Of a DNA stretch of 35,711 bases, positions 16,432-23,559 are shown piece by piece. Each line of letters begins with the position of its first letter. The stretch's first letter is position 1. This DNA comes from Pseudomonadota bacterium (GTDB lineage Bacteria > Pseudomonadota > Alphaproteobacteria > Rhizobiales > Hyphomicrobiaceae): positions 1 to 35,711 of the forward strand of contig JAKALI010000002.1 in the NCBI GenBank assembly GCA_021813195.1, in the 5' to 3' direction. Under the pieces are notes generated by a model. It searched no databases. It had not been told where the DNA came from and saw nothing but the letters and a program-made list of their open reading frames with translations. Position numbers and translations under genes: made by a program.

Positions 16432-18336
16432 TCATGACAACCGGGCTTGCAGATCACGCAGTGCCGCGACGGCATCGCATCCCGCCGCAAGGAAAACGTC
16501 AACCCCGGCAGCACGCAGAGCGCTCTCCTCGTCCCCGGGCCGGCCCGCCATCAACACGAGCTTGGCACCTGCTGCCTTCAGAGCTCGGGCGGCCGATTGC
16601 GCGATTTCGGCATAGATTGCATCGGAAGACGCGATACAGGCCGCCTTCAATCCGGAGGTTTTGAAAGCCGTCACGGCCTCCTCCGGCGTCGCATAGCCGT
16701 CCGTCATCTTGGACGCGATTCCGCCTGCGGCGAAGAAATTTTTGATCCAGGTCGAGCGGACATTGTGCTCGATGACCGGTCCAAGGCTGGCAAGGAAGAT
16801 CTCGAAAGGTTTTCCCGTCGCGGCGGCGTGGGCATCGGCAGCATCGCGCAAGGCTTCGAAAGGCTCCGCGAGCCGCGACAGCTGCAAAGGCTTGATCGTC
16901 ATTGCCGCTTGGCCCGCGACGGGTGGAGGCTCCGGCCAGGGCTCGGCTGTAACACCATCATCGCCCAGCAGCGGGAACGCCGAGACACCCGTCAGCTCAA
17001 CGCGGCGCGTGGCGATAGCTTGAGCGCGAACAGCGGCGCTTTGCGCAATTTTCGTCTGCACAAAACCCGATTGCAAAGCGCCAGCCATGCCGCCTTCACG
17101 TTCAATCTCTTGGAACAGCGCCCACGCTTTGCGACCAAGATCATCGGTGAGCTTCTCGACATACCAGGATCCCCCAGCCGGATCGATGACGCGGCCGAGA
17201 TTGCTCTCTTCCTGGCAGACGATCTGGATGTTGCGCGCGATGCGCCGCGCCAATGCATCGGTTTGCCCGAGCGCGAAGGTAAAAGGCAGCACGGTGATGG
17301 AATCCGCCCCGCCAAGGGCTCCGGCGGCGCAGGCAACCGTCGTGCGCAGGATGTTGGTCCACGGATCGCGCTTGGCCATCATGCGCCAGGATGTGATGAC
17401 ATCAAAGCGCACGCTGGCAGCCGCCGAGCCCGCACCCGCGGCGTCGGCAACCTGCCATACCAGACGGCGGGCGGCTCTGAGCTTTGCCAACCCCAGAAAC
17501 TGATCCGTATCGAGGGCTAGGCCAACCGCGATTTTGGGCAGCGCTTCGGGCGGCGCCAGCCCGGCGCGCTCTGCGGCACGCAGGTAAGCGACGAGTGTCG
17601 CCAGCATCGCCGCAAGTTCTTGTGCTTCAGTCGCCCCGGCACAGTGATAGATGTCGCCATCGGCCAAGAGCGCCGTAACGCCTGGCATCTCCCTGGTGGC
17701 CGCAGCAAGCGCAATAGCCTCGCCGAGTGCCTCATCCAACGATTTTTCGAGCCGCCCCGTCATGGCCAGGGTGCCGAGCGGGTCGGCATTGAAATGGCCA
17801 CGCCGCGTGCCGAGAGCAATACCCCGTGCCGTCCACAGCGCCATCAGTTGCTCGGCCGCCTGGGAGAACTTCTCCCCGGCCAAAAGCGAAACCGGGCAAA
17901 TGTCGAGCAGAACTCCCTCGAGTGCCTGTGCCAGCGCCCCACCGGTTGAGGGAAGTCCGGTTGCTCCGATCTGCAGCGTGATGGACGTCGCACCGCCGGC
18001 AAGATCGTCGAGAATGGCGGCGTTCACCGCTCTAGGATCGCCGCCCGCATGGAACTGGCGGATGTCCCAGCCAAGCCCGCAAGTCGCTGAGCGCGTTCCG
18101 CGCACGAAGGGCGGGCGACCAGGGATGTTCGACGTCGCGCCGGGCAGGTCTTCAGCGCGAGTGTAGAGCGGTTGAACCTCCAAACCGTCGGCAGTGCGCG
18201 AGACCATGCGCTTCTCGAAAGACGCCCCCTTCAGCGCCTTGTCGACCAGTTTGAGCCAGGCCTCGCGGGAGGCGGGCTCGAAGTCAGCTGCGAGGGGGAT
18301 CAGGGTGTCGCCATCACATGCTTCAGCCGTCGTCAT
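16432..18336 (-). CDS. mutA: Methylmalonyl-CoA mutase, small (non-catalytic) subunit
   Basis: Partner of the large subunit in the alpha-beta mutase found in many bacteria. It keeps the mutase barrel fold and a C-terminal B12-like domain but does not bind cobalamin. At 634 residues it is the usual length. The barrel is recognisable from RGTRSATCGLGWDIRQ and from ITVLPF through RIARNIQIVCQEESNLGRVIDPAGGSW, written here in pieces. The C-terminal domain reads FLASLGPVIEHNVRSTW where active mutases have DxHxxG, so the ligand motif is absent, as expected for this subunit. The start ATG at 18336 follows GAGG by 13 bases; the frame extends 60 codons upstream with no protein-like sequence. It is probably the first gene of a unit mutA–sulfotransferase–scpA. 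Confidence 0.94.
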   Translation of the reverse strand: MTTAEACDGDTLIPLAADFEPASREAWLKLVDKALKGASFEKRMVSRTADGLEVQPLYTRAEDLPGATSNIPGRPPFVRGTRSATCGLGWDIRQFHAGGDPRAVNAAILDDLAGGATSITLQIGATGLPSTGGALAQALEGVLLDICPVSLLAGEKFSQAAEQLMALWTARGIALGTRRGHFNADPLGTLAMTGRLEKSLDEALGEAIALAAATREMPGVTALLADGDIYHCAGATEAQELAAMLATLVAYLRAAERAGLAPPEALPKIAVGLALDTDQFLGLAKLRAARRLVWQVADAAGAGSAAASVRFDVITSWRMMAKRDPWTNILRTTVACAAGALGGADSITVLPFTFALGQTDALARRIARNIQIVCQEESNLGRVIDPAGGSWYVEKLTDDLGRKAWALFQEIEREGGMAGALQSGFVQTKIAQSAAVRAQAIATRRVELTGVSAFPLLGDDGVTAEPWPEPPPVAGQAAMTIKPLQLSRLAEPFEALRDAADAHAAATGKPFEIFLASLGPVIEHNVRSTWIKNFFAAGGIASKMTDGYATPEEAVTAFKTSGLKAACIASSDAIYAEIAQSAARALKAAGAKLVLMAGRPGDEESALRAAGVDVFLAAGCDAVAALRDLQARLS

Positions 18337-18767
18337 GAAATCGCACAGTCCTCGTTGGTCAAGATCACAACACATTCGTCCTCGAGCATAGTATCGTGGG
18401 TGTCTATAAGCGCCCACGGCAGCCTTGGCACCCCCAAAATCGCCCTGCAATCCGCGCGTTGGTCGACCCGTCGCCGCACCCCAACGCCCACCCAGATCGG
18501 TCCGTCGCACCGTCACAGATCCCGCAAACTGTTTCGCCAGAACGTGATGTGTGTGTCATGCAACCGGGGTTTGCAATGCGCGGGGCGCCATGCCAAGGAG
18601 GACCGAGGCTTCTGTGCGTCCGAGTCGCATCGGCTCGTGTGGTCCGGAGCCGCTTTTCTGTCTGCATTTCAGGGGCTAGAGGGCCCGGAACGCTGTCCCA
18701 ATTCACGCGAGACAAAGCGCGTCCACGTATCTGGACCCGACGTCTGACGCTAAGGAGTTATCGACCC
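18337..18767. other. 431-base divergent intergenic region, no gene supported
   Basis: This gap separates mutA (-) from the HerA/YjgR-like ATPase gene (+) and must hold promoters for both. In-frame upstream extensions of both genes run through it, but their translations are rich in Arg, Pro and His with no similarity to the families, so I treat it as non-coding. I looked for a cobalamin riboswitch ahead of mutA and saw no B12-box-like string. AAGGAG just before 18768 is the ribosome site of the ATPase gene. I see no clear -35/-10 pair. Confidence 0.5.
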
Positions 18768-20282
18768 ATGAGCACATCGGTCCTGCAAGACGGCAAAATC
18801 TTCCTCGGCAAGAGCGTCAAGCCCGAATACCTGGAATTGCGGCTTGCCAACCGCCACGGGCTCATCACCGGTGCGACCGGCACGGGCAAAACCGTCACGC
18901 TTCAGGTGTTGGCCGAAGGCTTTTCGGCCGCAGGCGTCCCGGTGTTTGCTGCCGATATTAAGGGCGATTTATCGGGCATCGCCGCCGTTGGCGAACCGAA
19001 GGACTTTCTCGTCAAACGCGCGAGCGACGTGGGCCTTAACGGCGACTACCGAAACCGTGCTTACCCCTCGATCTTCTGGGACGTGTTCGGCGAACAGGGA
19101 CATCCTATCCGCGCCACTGTTCAGGACATGGGGCCGTTGCTGCTGTCGCGACTGCTTGAGCTCAACGAGGTACAGGAAGGCGTGCTCAACATCGCGTTCC
19201 GCGTCGCGGCCGACGAGCACATGCCCATTCTGGACCTTAAAGACCTGCGCGCGTTGATGACCAACATTTCGGAGCGATCGAAAGAAATCGCGGCCAAGTA
19301 CGGCAACGTGGCCGCAACGTCGGTCGGCTCCATCCAGCGCCGCTTCCTCGTGCTCGAGGAACAGGGCGCCAACCAGTTCTTCGGCGAACCCGCACTCGAC
19401 ATCATGGATTTTCTGCGGATGGCGCCCGACGGCCGCGGCGTGGTCAACATCCTGGCCGCAGACAAACTCATGGAAAAGCCTCGGCTTTATTCGACCTTCC
19501 TGCTGTGGATGCTAACGCGTCTGTGGCAAACGCTGCCCGAAGTCGGCGATCAGCCTAAGCCAAAACTCGTTTTCTTCTTTGACGAAGCACATCTGCTCTT
19601 TAACGAAGCACCCAAGGCGCTGCTGGAGCGCATTGAGCAGGTCGCGCGCCTCATCCGCTCGAAGGGCGTCGGCGTCTATTTTATCACCCAGAACCCGATG
19701 GACGTGCCAAACAGCGTCTCCGCCCAGCTCGGCAACCGCGTGCAGCACGCTCTGCGTGCATTCACGCCTCAGGAGCAGCGCGCGGTCAAAACAGCCGCAA
19801 CGACGTTCCGCAAGAACCCCGATCTCGACACCGAGCGCGTCATCATGGAGCTCAAGGTCGGCGAAGCGCTTGTGTCCATGCTCGAAAACAAGGGCGAACC
19901 CTCGATCGTACAACGCACGCTGATCCGTCCGCCGGAGGGCCGCATTGGACCGCTCAGCGCCGATGAACGCTTAAGCGTCATCGAGTACAGCCCGGTGTTT
20001 GGTAAGTACGAGCAGGCCATCGACCGCGAAAGCGCGCATGAAATCCTGGCCCGCCGCACCGACGAAGCCGCTCGTCAAGCCAACGCTGGACAAGGCGGGA
20101 CGTGGACGGACGTCATTCTCGGCGGGGGATCGTCGTCGTCAGGCTCAAGTACATCGCGCGGGCGGCGCCCACAAAGCATGGGCGAGATGGTCGGCAAGGA
20201 GTTGCAGCGCTCGCTCTCGCGCACCATTGCGACCACAATCAAAAACATCATTGTCGGGTCGGTGCGGGGCGGACGGCGGTGA
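18768..20282 (+). CDS. HerA/YjgR-family ATPase (DUF853)
   Basis: A 504-residue P-loop ATPase related to E. coli YjgR (about 500 residues) and the HerA/FtsK helicase-translocase superfamily. Walker A is GATGTGKT at 35–42 and Walker B is KLVFFFDEAH with Asp272/Glu273; ITQNPMDVPNSV carries the sensor-like polar residue and ALRAFTPQEQRAV is typical of the group. Family members are named putative helicases, but their biological role is not established. A Ser/Gly-rich linker near 460–475 precedes a basic C-terminal helix. The start ATG has an excellent AAGGAG ten bases upstream. Its TGA shares one base with the ATG of the cytochrome gene (TGATG), so the two are translationally coupled, an odd pairing of a cytoplasmic ATPase with a periplasmic haem protein. 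Confidence 0.92.
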   Translation: MSTSVLQDGKIFLGKSVKPEYLELRLANRHGLITGATGTGKTVTLQVLAEGFSAAGVPVFAADIKGDLSGIAAVGEPKDFLVKRASDVGLNGDYRNRAYPSIFWDVFGEQGHPIRATVQDMGPLLLSRLLELNEVQEGVLNIAFRVAADEHMPILDLKDLRALMTNISERSKEIAAKYGNVAATSVGSIQRRFLVLEEQGANQFFGEPALDIMDFLRMAPDGRGVVNILAADKLMEKPRLYSTFLLWMLTRLWQTLPEVGDQPKPKLVFFFDEAHLLFNEAPKALLERIEQVARLIRSKGVGVYFITQNPMDVPNSVSAQLGNRVQHALRAFTPQEQRAVKTAATTFRKNPDLDTERVIMELKVGEALVSMLENKGEPSIVQRTLIRPPEGRIGPLSADERLSVIEYSPVFGKYEQAIDRESAHEILARRTDEAARQANAGQGGTWTDVILGGGSSSSGSSTSRGRRPQSMGEMVGKELQRSLSRTIATTIKNIIVGSVRGGRR

Positions 20283-20698
20283 TGAGACGCTCGCAACCCC
20301 ATCCGGCCGCAACCATGAGACGAAACATGATCACCAACCGCGGCGTGTGGCTTTCAGCCCTCGTTTGCCTGCTTCTCTGCGCGGGCGCTCGAACGGCTTC
20401 GGCAGAGGTTGATGCCCTCCAAGACCAACTGGCGGAGGAAGGCCGCGCGATCGTCGTCGAGAAATGCAGCCGCTGTCATGCAACGGGGCTTGAGGATGCA
20501 AGCCCTCATGACAAAGCGCCACCGTTCCGCGAGGTGGCGGAACTCTACCCGAGCGAAAACTTGGCCGAAGCGCTCGCGGAGGGTATCGTCTCAGGGCATC
20601 CCGATATGCCAGTATTCGTCTTCGAGACCGAGGACATCGAGCGGCTTCTGGCTTACCTCAATGCGCTTGCAGACGCCCGAGATGGCCCAGCGCCTTGA
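20282..20698 (+). CDS. Small secreted c-type cytochrome
   Basis: A 138-residue precursor, with a hydrophobic signal ending in TASA, and a mature class I cytochrome c of about 95 residues. The haem-attachment site CSRCH is at 62–66 and the likely sixth ligand is Met109 in HPDMPVF, a spacing that fits mono-haem cytochrome c. It acts as a periplasmic one-electron carrier; partners are unknown. The chosen ATG overlaps the stop of the ATPase gene by one base. ATGs at 20315 and 20327 would give a more compact signal peptide (MITNRGVWL…) and may be the real start. No oxidase or dehydrogenase is next to it. Confidence 0.87.
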   Translation: MRRSQPHPAATMRRNMITNRGVWLSALVCLLLCAGARTASAEVDALQDQLAEEGRAIVVEKCSRCHATGLEDASPHDKAPPFREVAELYPSENLAEALAEGIVSGHPDMPVFVFETEDIERLLAYLNALADARDGPAP

Positions 20699-20800
20699 GC
20701 GACTGTGTAATGAACGATTACTGAACCGCCCGCTCAGGACGCGTTAAGGCTTGGCTAACTATTTCCGCCCCATGGACACGCAGTTCCTGGGGACCTGGAC

Positions 20801-20923
20801 ATGAAATTCCTGACCGCAGCCCTTGCCATTGCCGCCACCATGGCCATTGTTCTGGCGCCTGCCAAAGCGACCAATCCGGGGCCGGCCGATCACCAGATCC
20901 GCTTCGCGGTCCAAGTTCGATAA
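20801..20923 (+). CDS. Candidate 40-residue secreted peptide
   Basis: A short frame beginning ATGAAATTCCTG encodes 40 residues: a near-ideal signal peptide (MKFLTAALAIAATMAIVLAP, cleavage expected after AKA at 23) and a mature peptide of only 17 residues, TNPGPADHQIRFAVQVR. A G-rich stretch (tggggacc) lies six to ten bases upstream. It sits alone in the 277-base gap between the cytochrome gene and the convergent patatin lipoprotein gene. No family is recognised. It could also be the decayed start of a longer secreted protein. Seen: the frame and signal. Inferred: that it is translated. Confidence 0.5.
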   Translation: MKFLTAALAIAATMAIVLAPAKATNPGPADHQIRFAVQVR

Positions 20924-20975
20924 AACTGGCAGTACCGAGCCGAGCCAGACACGCAATTCGCAAGGTCGTAGGTCA

Positions 20976-22307
20976 TCATGGCCCTGTCGATGCCGTTGCG
21001 GATGTCAGCTCGCGCTGTGCGCCCGCGGGTGAGGGCGGAGACCTTGGCGAAGCCGTATTTGCCGATGGCGGCCGCCCAGACGTAGGCGCAGGGCGGCTGT
21101 TACCGGATTGGGCTTCTTCGGTAGGAACGTCGAGTGGCGCCTTGCGCCACGCGCCGGACTGTCCCAATCGATATCCCTCCTCGTAGAGCGCGCGCTGATA
21201 GGCAATGTCGAATTTTTCCTTGGCCGCTACGTTGAATGTTTCGGGCACGGAGATGGTGTTGAATTCGGCACCCGCATCGCGCGCCTGCCGATAGATGCGA
21301 TAGTTATCGCCTTTGTGCTGATAGAGTAGAAGGGTACTGATCGACTCTTTGGCAATTTCGAGCGTCGCCGGTTTCACCGCGCCATAGTCGGGCTGCATTT
21401 TTCCGTTTTGGATGAGGAAGATGCGTCTTTGCGGCGGCTTGGCGTACAGCGCATCGAAAGCCCGCAGCGGCAAATTCACCGGCGTGACGTAGATTTGACG
21501 CGTCACGCCACCATCGACGTGCAACTCGTCATAGCGTTTCCCATCGACGATGACCTCGATGCGCACGGGTGGAAAGAGCCCCGGAATGGCCGCCGACGCG
21601 AGAATGACATCGCGGAACAGCTGCACCGCCTCCGGCGTATCATGGATTGCGATCTCGCCCATGTTCCAGACGACCGGGCGCTTTGCATCGAGGTTGGTCG
21701 TGCCGACCGTGAGCATGCGTCCACGATTGTATTCGGCGGCAATGCGCTTGAGAAATTCGCGATCAACATACTTCGCGATCAGCGCTTTCATGGGCGAGGT
21801 ATCGGCGAGCGCGGCGCCACCCAACAGTCCCCCTAAGATGTTCGGCGTGGCGAGTTGCTCGGTGTTGTAGCTCGTCCATATTTCACGCAGTGTGGCATCG
21901 TATTCGGGCCCCAGAAACGCGAACGGCGCGATGATTGCGCCCGCCGAGACTCCCGTGACGTGCTCGAATTCGGGCCGATCACCGCGGGCCGTCCAGCCTG
22001 CGAGAACTCCCGCGCCAAACGCCCCGTCGGGGCCGCCGCCCGATAGCGCGAGAATTTCAATCTGCAGACGGCCTTTCACAACTTCGGCACTCGCCCCCAG
22101 TGGCTTCTGGTGCGATAGGCGATCTTGGAACATGGCCTTCAGATTCGTGGGGGTCTCGTCGGCCCACATGCGCACGTTCGTCATTTTAGGCAGACGCGCG
22201 TGCGCTTCGGCCTGTGCCGACGGCACCGGCATACGTTCAAACGTGCTTGCACAGCCCGCACCGTGAAGACAGAAAATCAGTGTGCAGATCGAAGCGGCGC
22301 GTGCCAT
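20976..22307 (-). CDS. Patatin-like phospholipase, lipoprotein
   Basis: A 443-residue patatin-domain protein with a lipoprotein signal: the hydrophobic segment ends in GAGC with lipidated Cys19. The patatin oxyanion loop has the variant GGGPDG at 90–95 in place of GGGxRG. The elbow GVSAG carries nucleophile Ser121, and the acid is in LHVDGG. The GGGxDGAFGAG form is common in envelope-anchored patatins, so I do not read the lost arginine as decay. It is probably an envelope phospholipase or lysophospholipase. The last ~45 residues are Pro/Ser/Ala-rich and unstructured. The start ATG follows GATGGGAC. It is a separate paralogue from the cytoplasmic patatin at 12214–13260. Confidence 0.88.
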   Translation of the reverse strand: MARAASICTLIFCLHGAGCASTFERMPVPSAQAEAHARLPKMTNVRMWADETPTNLKAMFQDRLSHQKPLGASAEVVKGRLQIEILALSGGGPDGAFGAGVLAGWTARGDRPEFEHVTGVSAGAIIAPFAFLGPEYDATLREIWTSYNTEQLATPNILGGLLGGAALADTSPMKALIAKYVDREFLKRIAAEYNRGRMLTVGTTNLDAKRPVVWNMGEIAIHDTPEAVQLFRDVILASAAIPGLFPPVRIEVIVDGKRYDELHVDGGVTRQIYVTPVNLPLRAFDALYAKPPQRRIFLIQNGKMQPDYGAVKPATLEIAKESISTLLLYQHKGDNYRIYRQARDAGAEFNTISVPETFNVAAKEKFDIAYQRALYEEGYRLGQSGAWRKAPLDVPTEEAQSGNSRPAPTSGRPPSANTASPRSPPSPAGAQRELTSATASTGP

Positions 22308-22347
22308 GTCAGTCCCATCGCACCAAGCACTGGCCTCCGACTTAGCA

Positions 22348-22398
22348 CGAAACGGGGCGGTTTCGCGACCTAGGGTGGCGTCGCGAAGCGACACCACC
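22348..22398. other. Two adjacent hairpins downstream of sodB
   Basis: 22374–22398 forms an 11-bp arm pair (GGTGGCGTCGC against GCGACACCACC, one G·U-type mismatch) closed by GAA. 22348–22365 forms a 6-bp pair, CGAAAC and GTTTCG, around GGGGCG. They lie 57 bases past the sodB stop and 41 bases before the patatin lipoprotein start, both on the minus strand. There is no U-run after either, so termination would need Rho or another mechanism; mRNA 3'-end protection is an alternative. Confidence 0.4.
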
Positions 22399-22454
22399 GC
22401 AAGGCCGGGCCGGCAGCATGCCGATATTGATCAATCCCTGATGGCCCGTGCTCC

Positions 22455-23048
22455 TCAGCCCATCATCTCGTCGACGTAGTCCCAGTTGACGAGGTTATCG
22501 AACCAGACTTCCAGATATTTCGCACGCAGATTGCGGTAGTCGATGTAGTAGCTGTGCTCCCACACGTCGCAACCGAGAATCGGCTGTGCGCCGTGCATGA
22601 GCGGGTTTTCACCATTCGGCGTTTTCAGGACTTCGAGCTTGCCGTCGCGGATCGCGAGCCAGCACCAGCCCGAGCCGAACTGCGTCACACCGGCATTGAT
22701 GAAGTCGGCGCGCATCTTGTCGAAACCGCCATATTCAGCCGCGAGCCGCTCGAGCCGCCCGGGCAGCTTGGTGCCGCCGCCGTTCGGCTTCATCCATTTC
22801 CAGAAATGAATATGATTGTAATGCTGGCCGATGTTGTTGACGAGACCGGCGTTCTTGCCTGCAAACGCGGCGACGCAAATCTCTTCTATTGTTTTTCCTT
22901 CGAGGCCCGAACCGACGATCAGCTTGTTGCCGTTGTCGACGTAGGCCTGATGGTGCTTGTCGTGATGGAACTGGAGGGTCTCTGCCGACATGTGCGGCGC
23001 CAACGCGTCGTAGGCATACGGCAGCGGGGGCAGGGTGAAGGTCGTCAT
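22455..23048 (-). CDS. sodB: Superoxide dismutase, Fe-type
   Basis: Disproportionates superoxide to oxygen and hydrogen peroxide in the cytoplasm. The 197-residue protein is full length, with all four metal ligands visible: His28 (QFHHDKHH), His79 (YNHIHFW), Asp161 and His165 in the DVWEHSYYID signature. The glutamine that hydrogen-bonds the metal-bound solvent is at 75, four before His79, and the second-domain position after TPN is not Gln. Both features point to an iron enzyme, though a cambialistic one is possible. The ATG has GGAG ten bases upstream. It diverges from the MacAB-like efflux operon across 511 bases containing a symmetric half-site array. Confidence 0.95.
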   Translation of the reverse strand: MTTFTLPPLPYAYDALAPHMSAETLQFHHDKHHQAYVDNGNKLIVGSGLEGKTIEEICVAAFAGKNAGLVNNIGQHYNHIHFWKWMKPNGGGTKLPGRLERLAAEYGGFDKMRADFINAGVTQFGSGWCWLAIRDGKLEVLKTPNGENPLMHGAQPILGCDVWEHSYYIDYRNLRAKYLEVWFDNLVNWDYVDEMMG

Positions 23049-23559
23049 GGCAGGGCACTCCGATAGCGGGCTGGCGCGGCGCGCGATTGATCGGCCCTAC
23101 GCCTAGCCGCTTGACCTGCCGGTTTCAAGGGCGGCGGTGACGACGTGTCGACAAGCACTCACAACTGTCAGAGAGGCTATCGCCCCCAGAGGATCGAGGG
23201 CCGAGCGACCCTGCGCGCTCGGCCCCCATGGATCACGCCGGGGAAGTTAGTCATCAGGGTGAAATGGCATTACGGTCGCGCCGTTGAACCACCTTTGAAC
23301 AACCCGTTCATCTCGCGTTCATGCTGCCGGAACCACCGCGGCTGCGAAACCTTGACCCATCGACAGGCCGCCCGCGAGACCCGCACGGCGCGCCCCTCGC
23401 GCTGACTGCCGGGGCACCCCATCTCTCCCAACAATGACCGCTCGGCTGCAGGTGAAACACGAACCCTGTGGCCGACCTGGCTATTCTGAAAAATCATCCA
23501 TGTTCGACGGTTCCTGAAGACTGTGCGCGTCTGATAATCGTAACTTACAGCGGCTAGCT
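23049..23559. other. 511-base divergent intergenic region between sodB and the efflux operon
   Basis: No coding sequence is supported here: short frames exist in several phases, but none has both a ribosome site and a protein-like composition. The notable content is the half-site array at 23284–23321. I see no strong sigma-70 -35/-10 pair for either gene and no hairpin with a U-run. The last 60 bases before the adaptor start are less GC-rich than the rest and probably form its leader. Confidence 0.5.
23284..23321. promoter_or_regulatory. Dyad-symmetric array of four TGAAC/GTTCA half-sites, probable operator
   Basis: TGAAC occurs at 23285–23289 and 23296–23300, and its reverse complement GTTCA at 23306–23310 and 23317–23321. 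Successive starts are 11, 10 and 11 bases apart, so all four fall on about the same face of the helix, and both nested pairs share one symmetry centre at 23303. The centre lies 255 bases from the sodB start and 257 bases from the adaptor start, so either or both could be controlled. This is the arrangement expected for a cooperative dimeric regulator, for example an OmpR-type response regulator; the protein is unidentified and not encoded next to it. Confidence 0.55.

Noticed and set aside
16700..16900. Missing DxHxxG in the small mutase subunit read as a broken enzyme
   Set aside because: The small subunit of this heterodimer normally lacks the cobalamin ligand; the large subunit carries it.
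16447..17520. Plus-strand frame of ~350 codons antisense to mutA
   Set aside because: Composition is typical of an antisense shadow; mutA is clearly the real gene.
18337..18767. Possible cobalamin riboswitch upstream of mutA
   Set aside because: I could not find a B12-box-like conserved string or a plausible aptamer layout on the minus strand.
20976..22307. Loss of the patatin oxyanion arginine (GGGPDG) read as inactivation
   Set aside because: The GGGxDGAFGAG variant is usual in lipoprotein patatins, and the Ser and Asp of the dyad are present.
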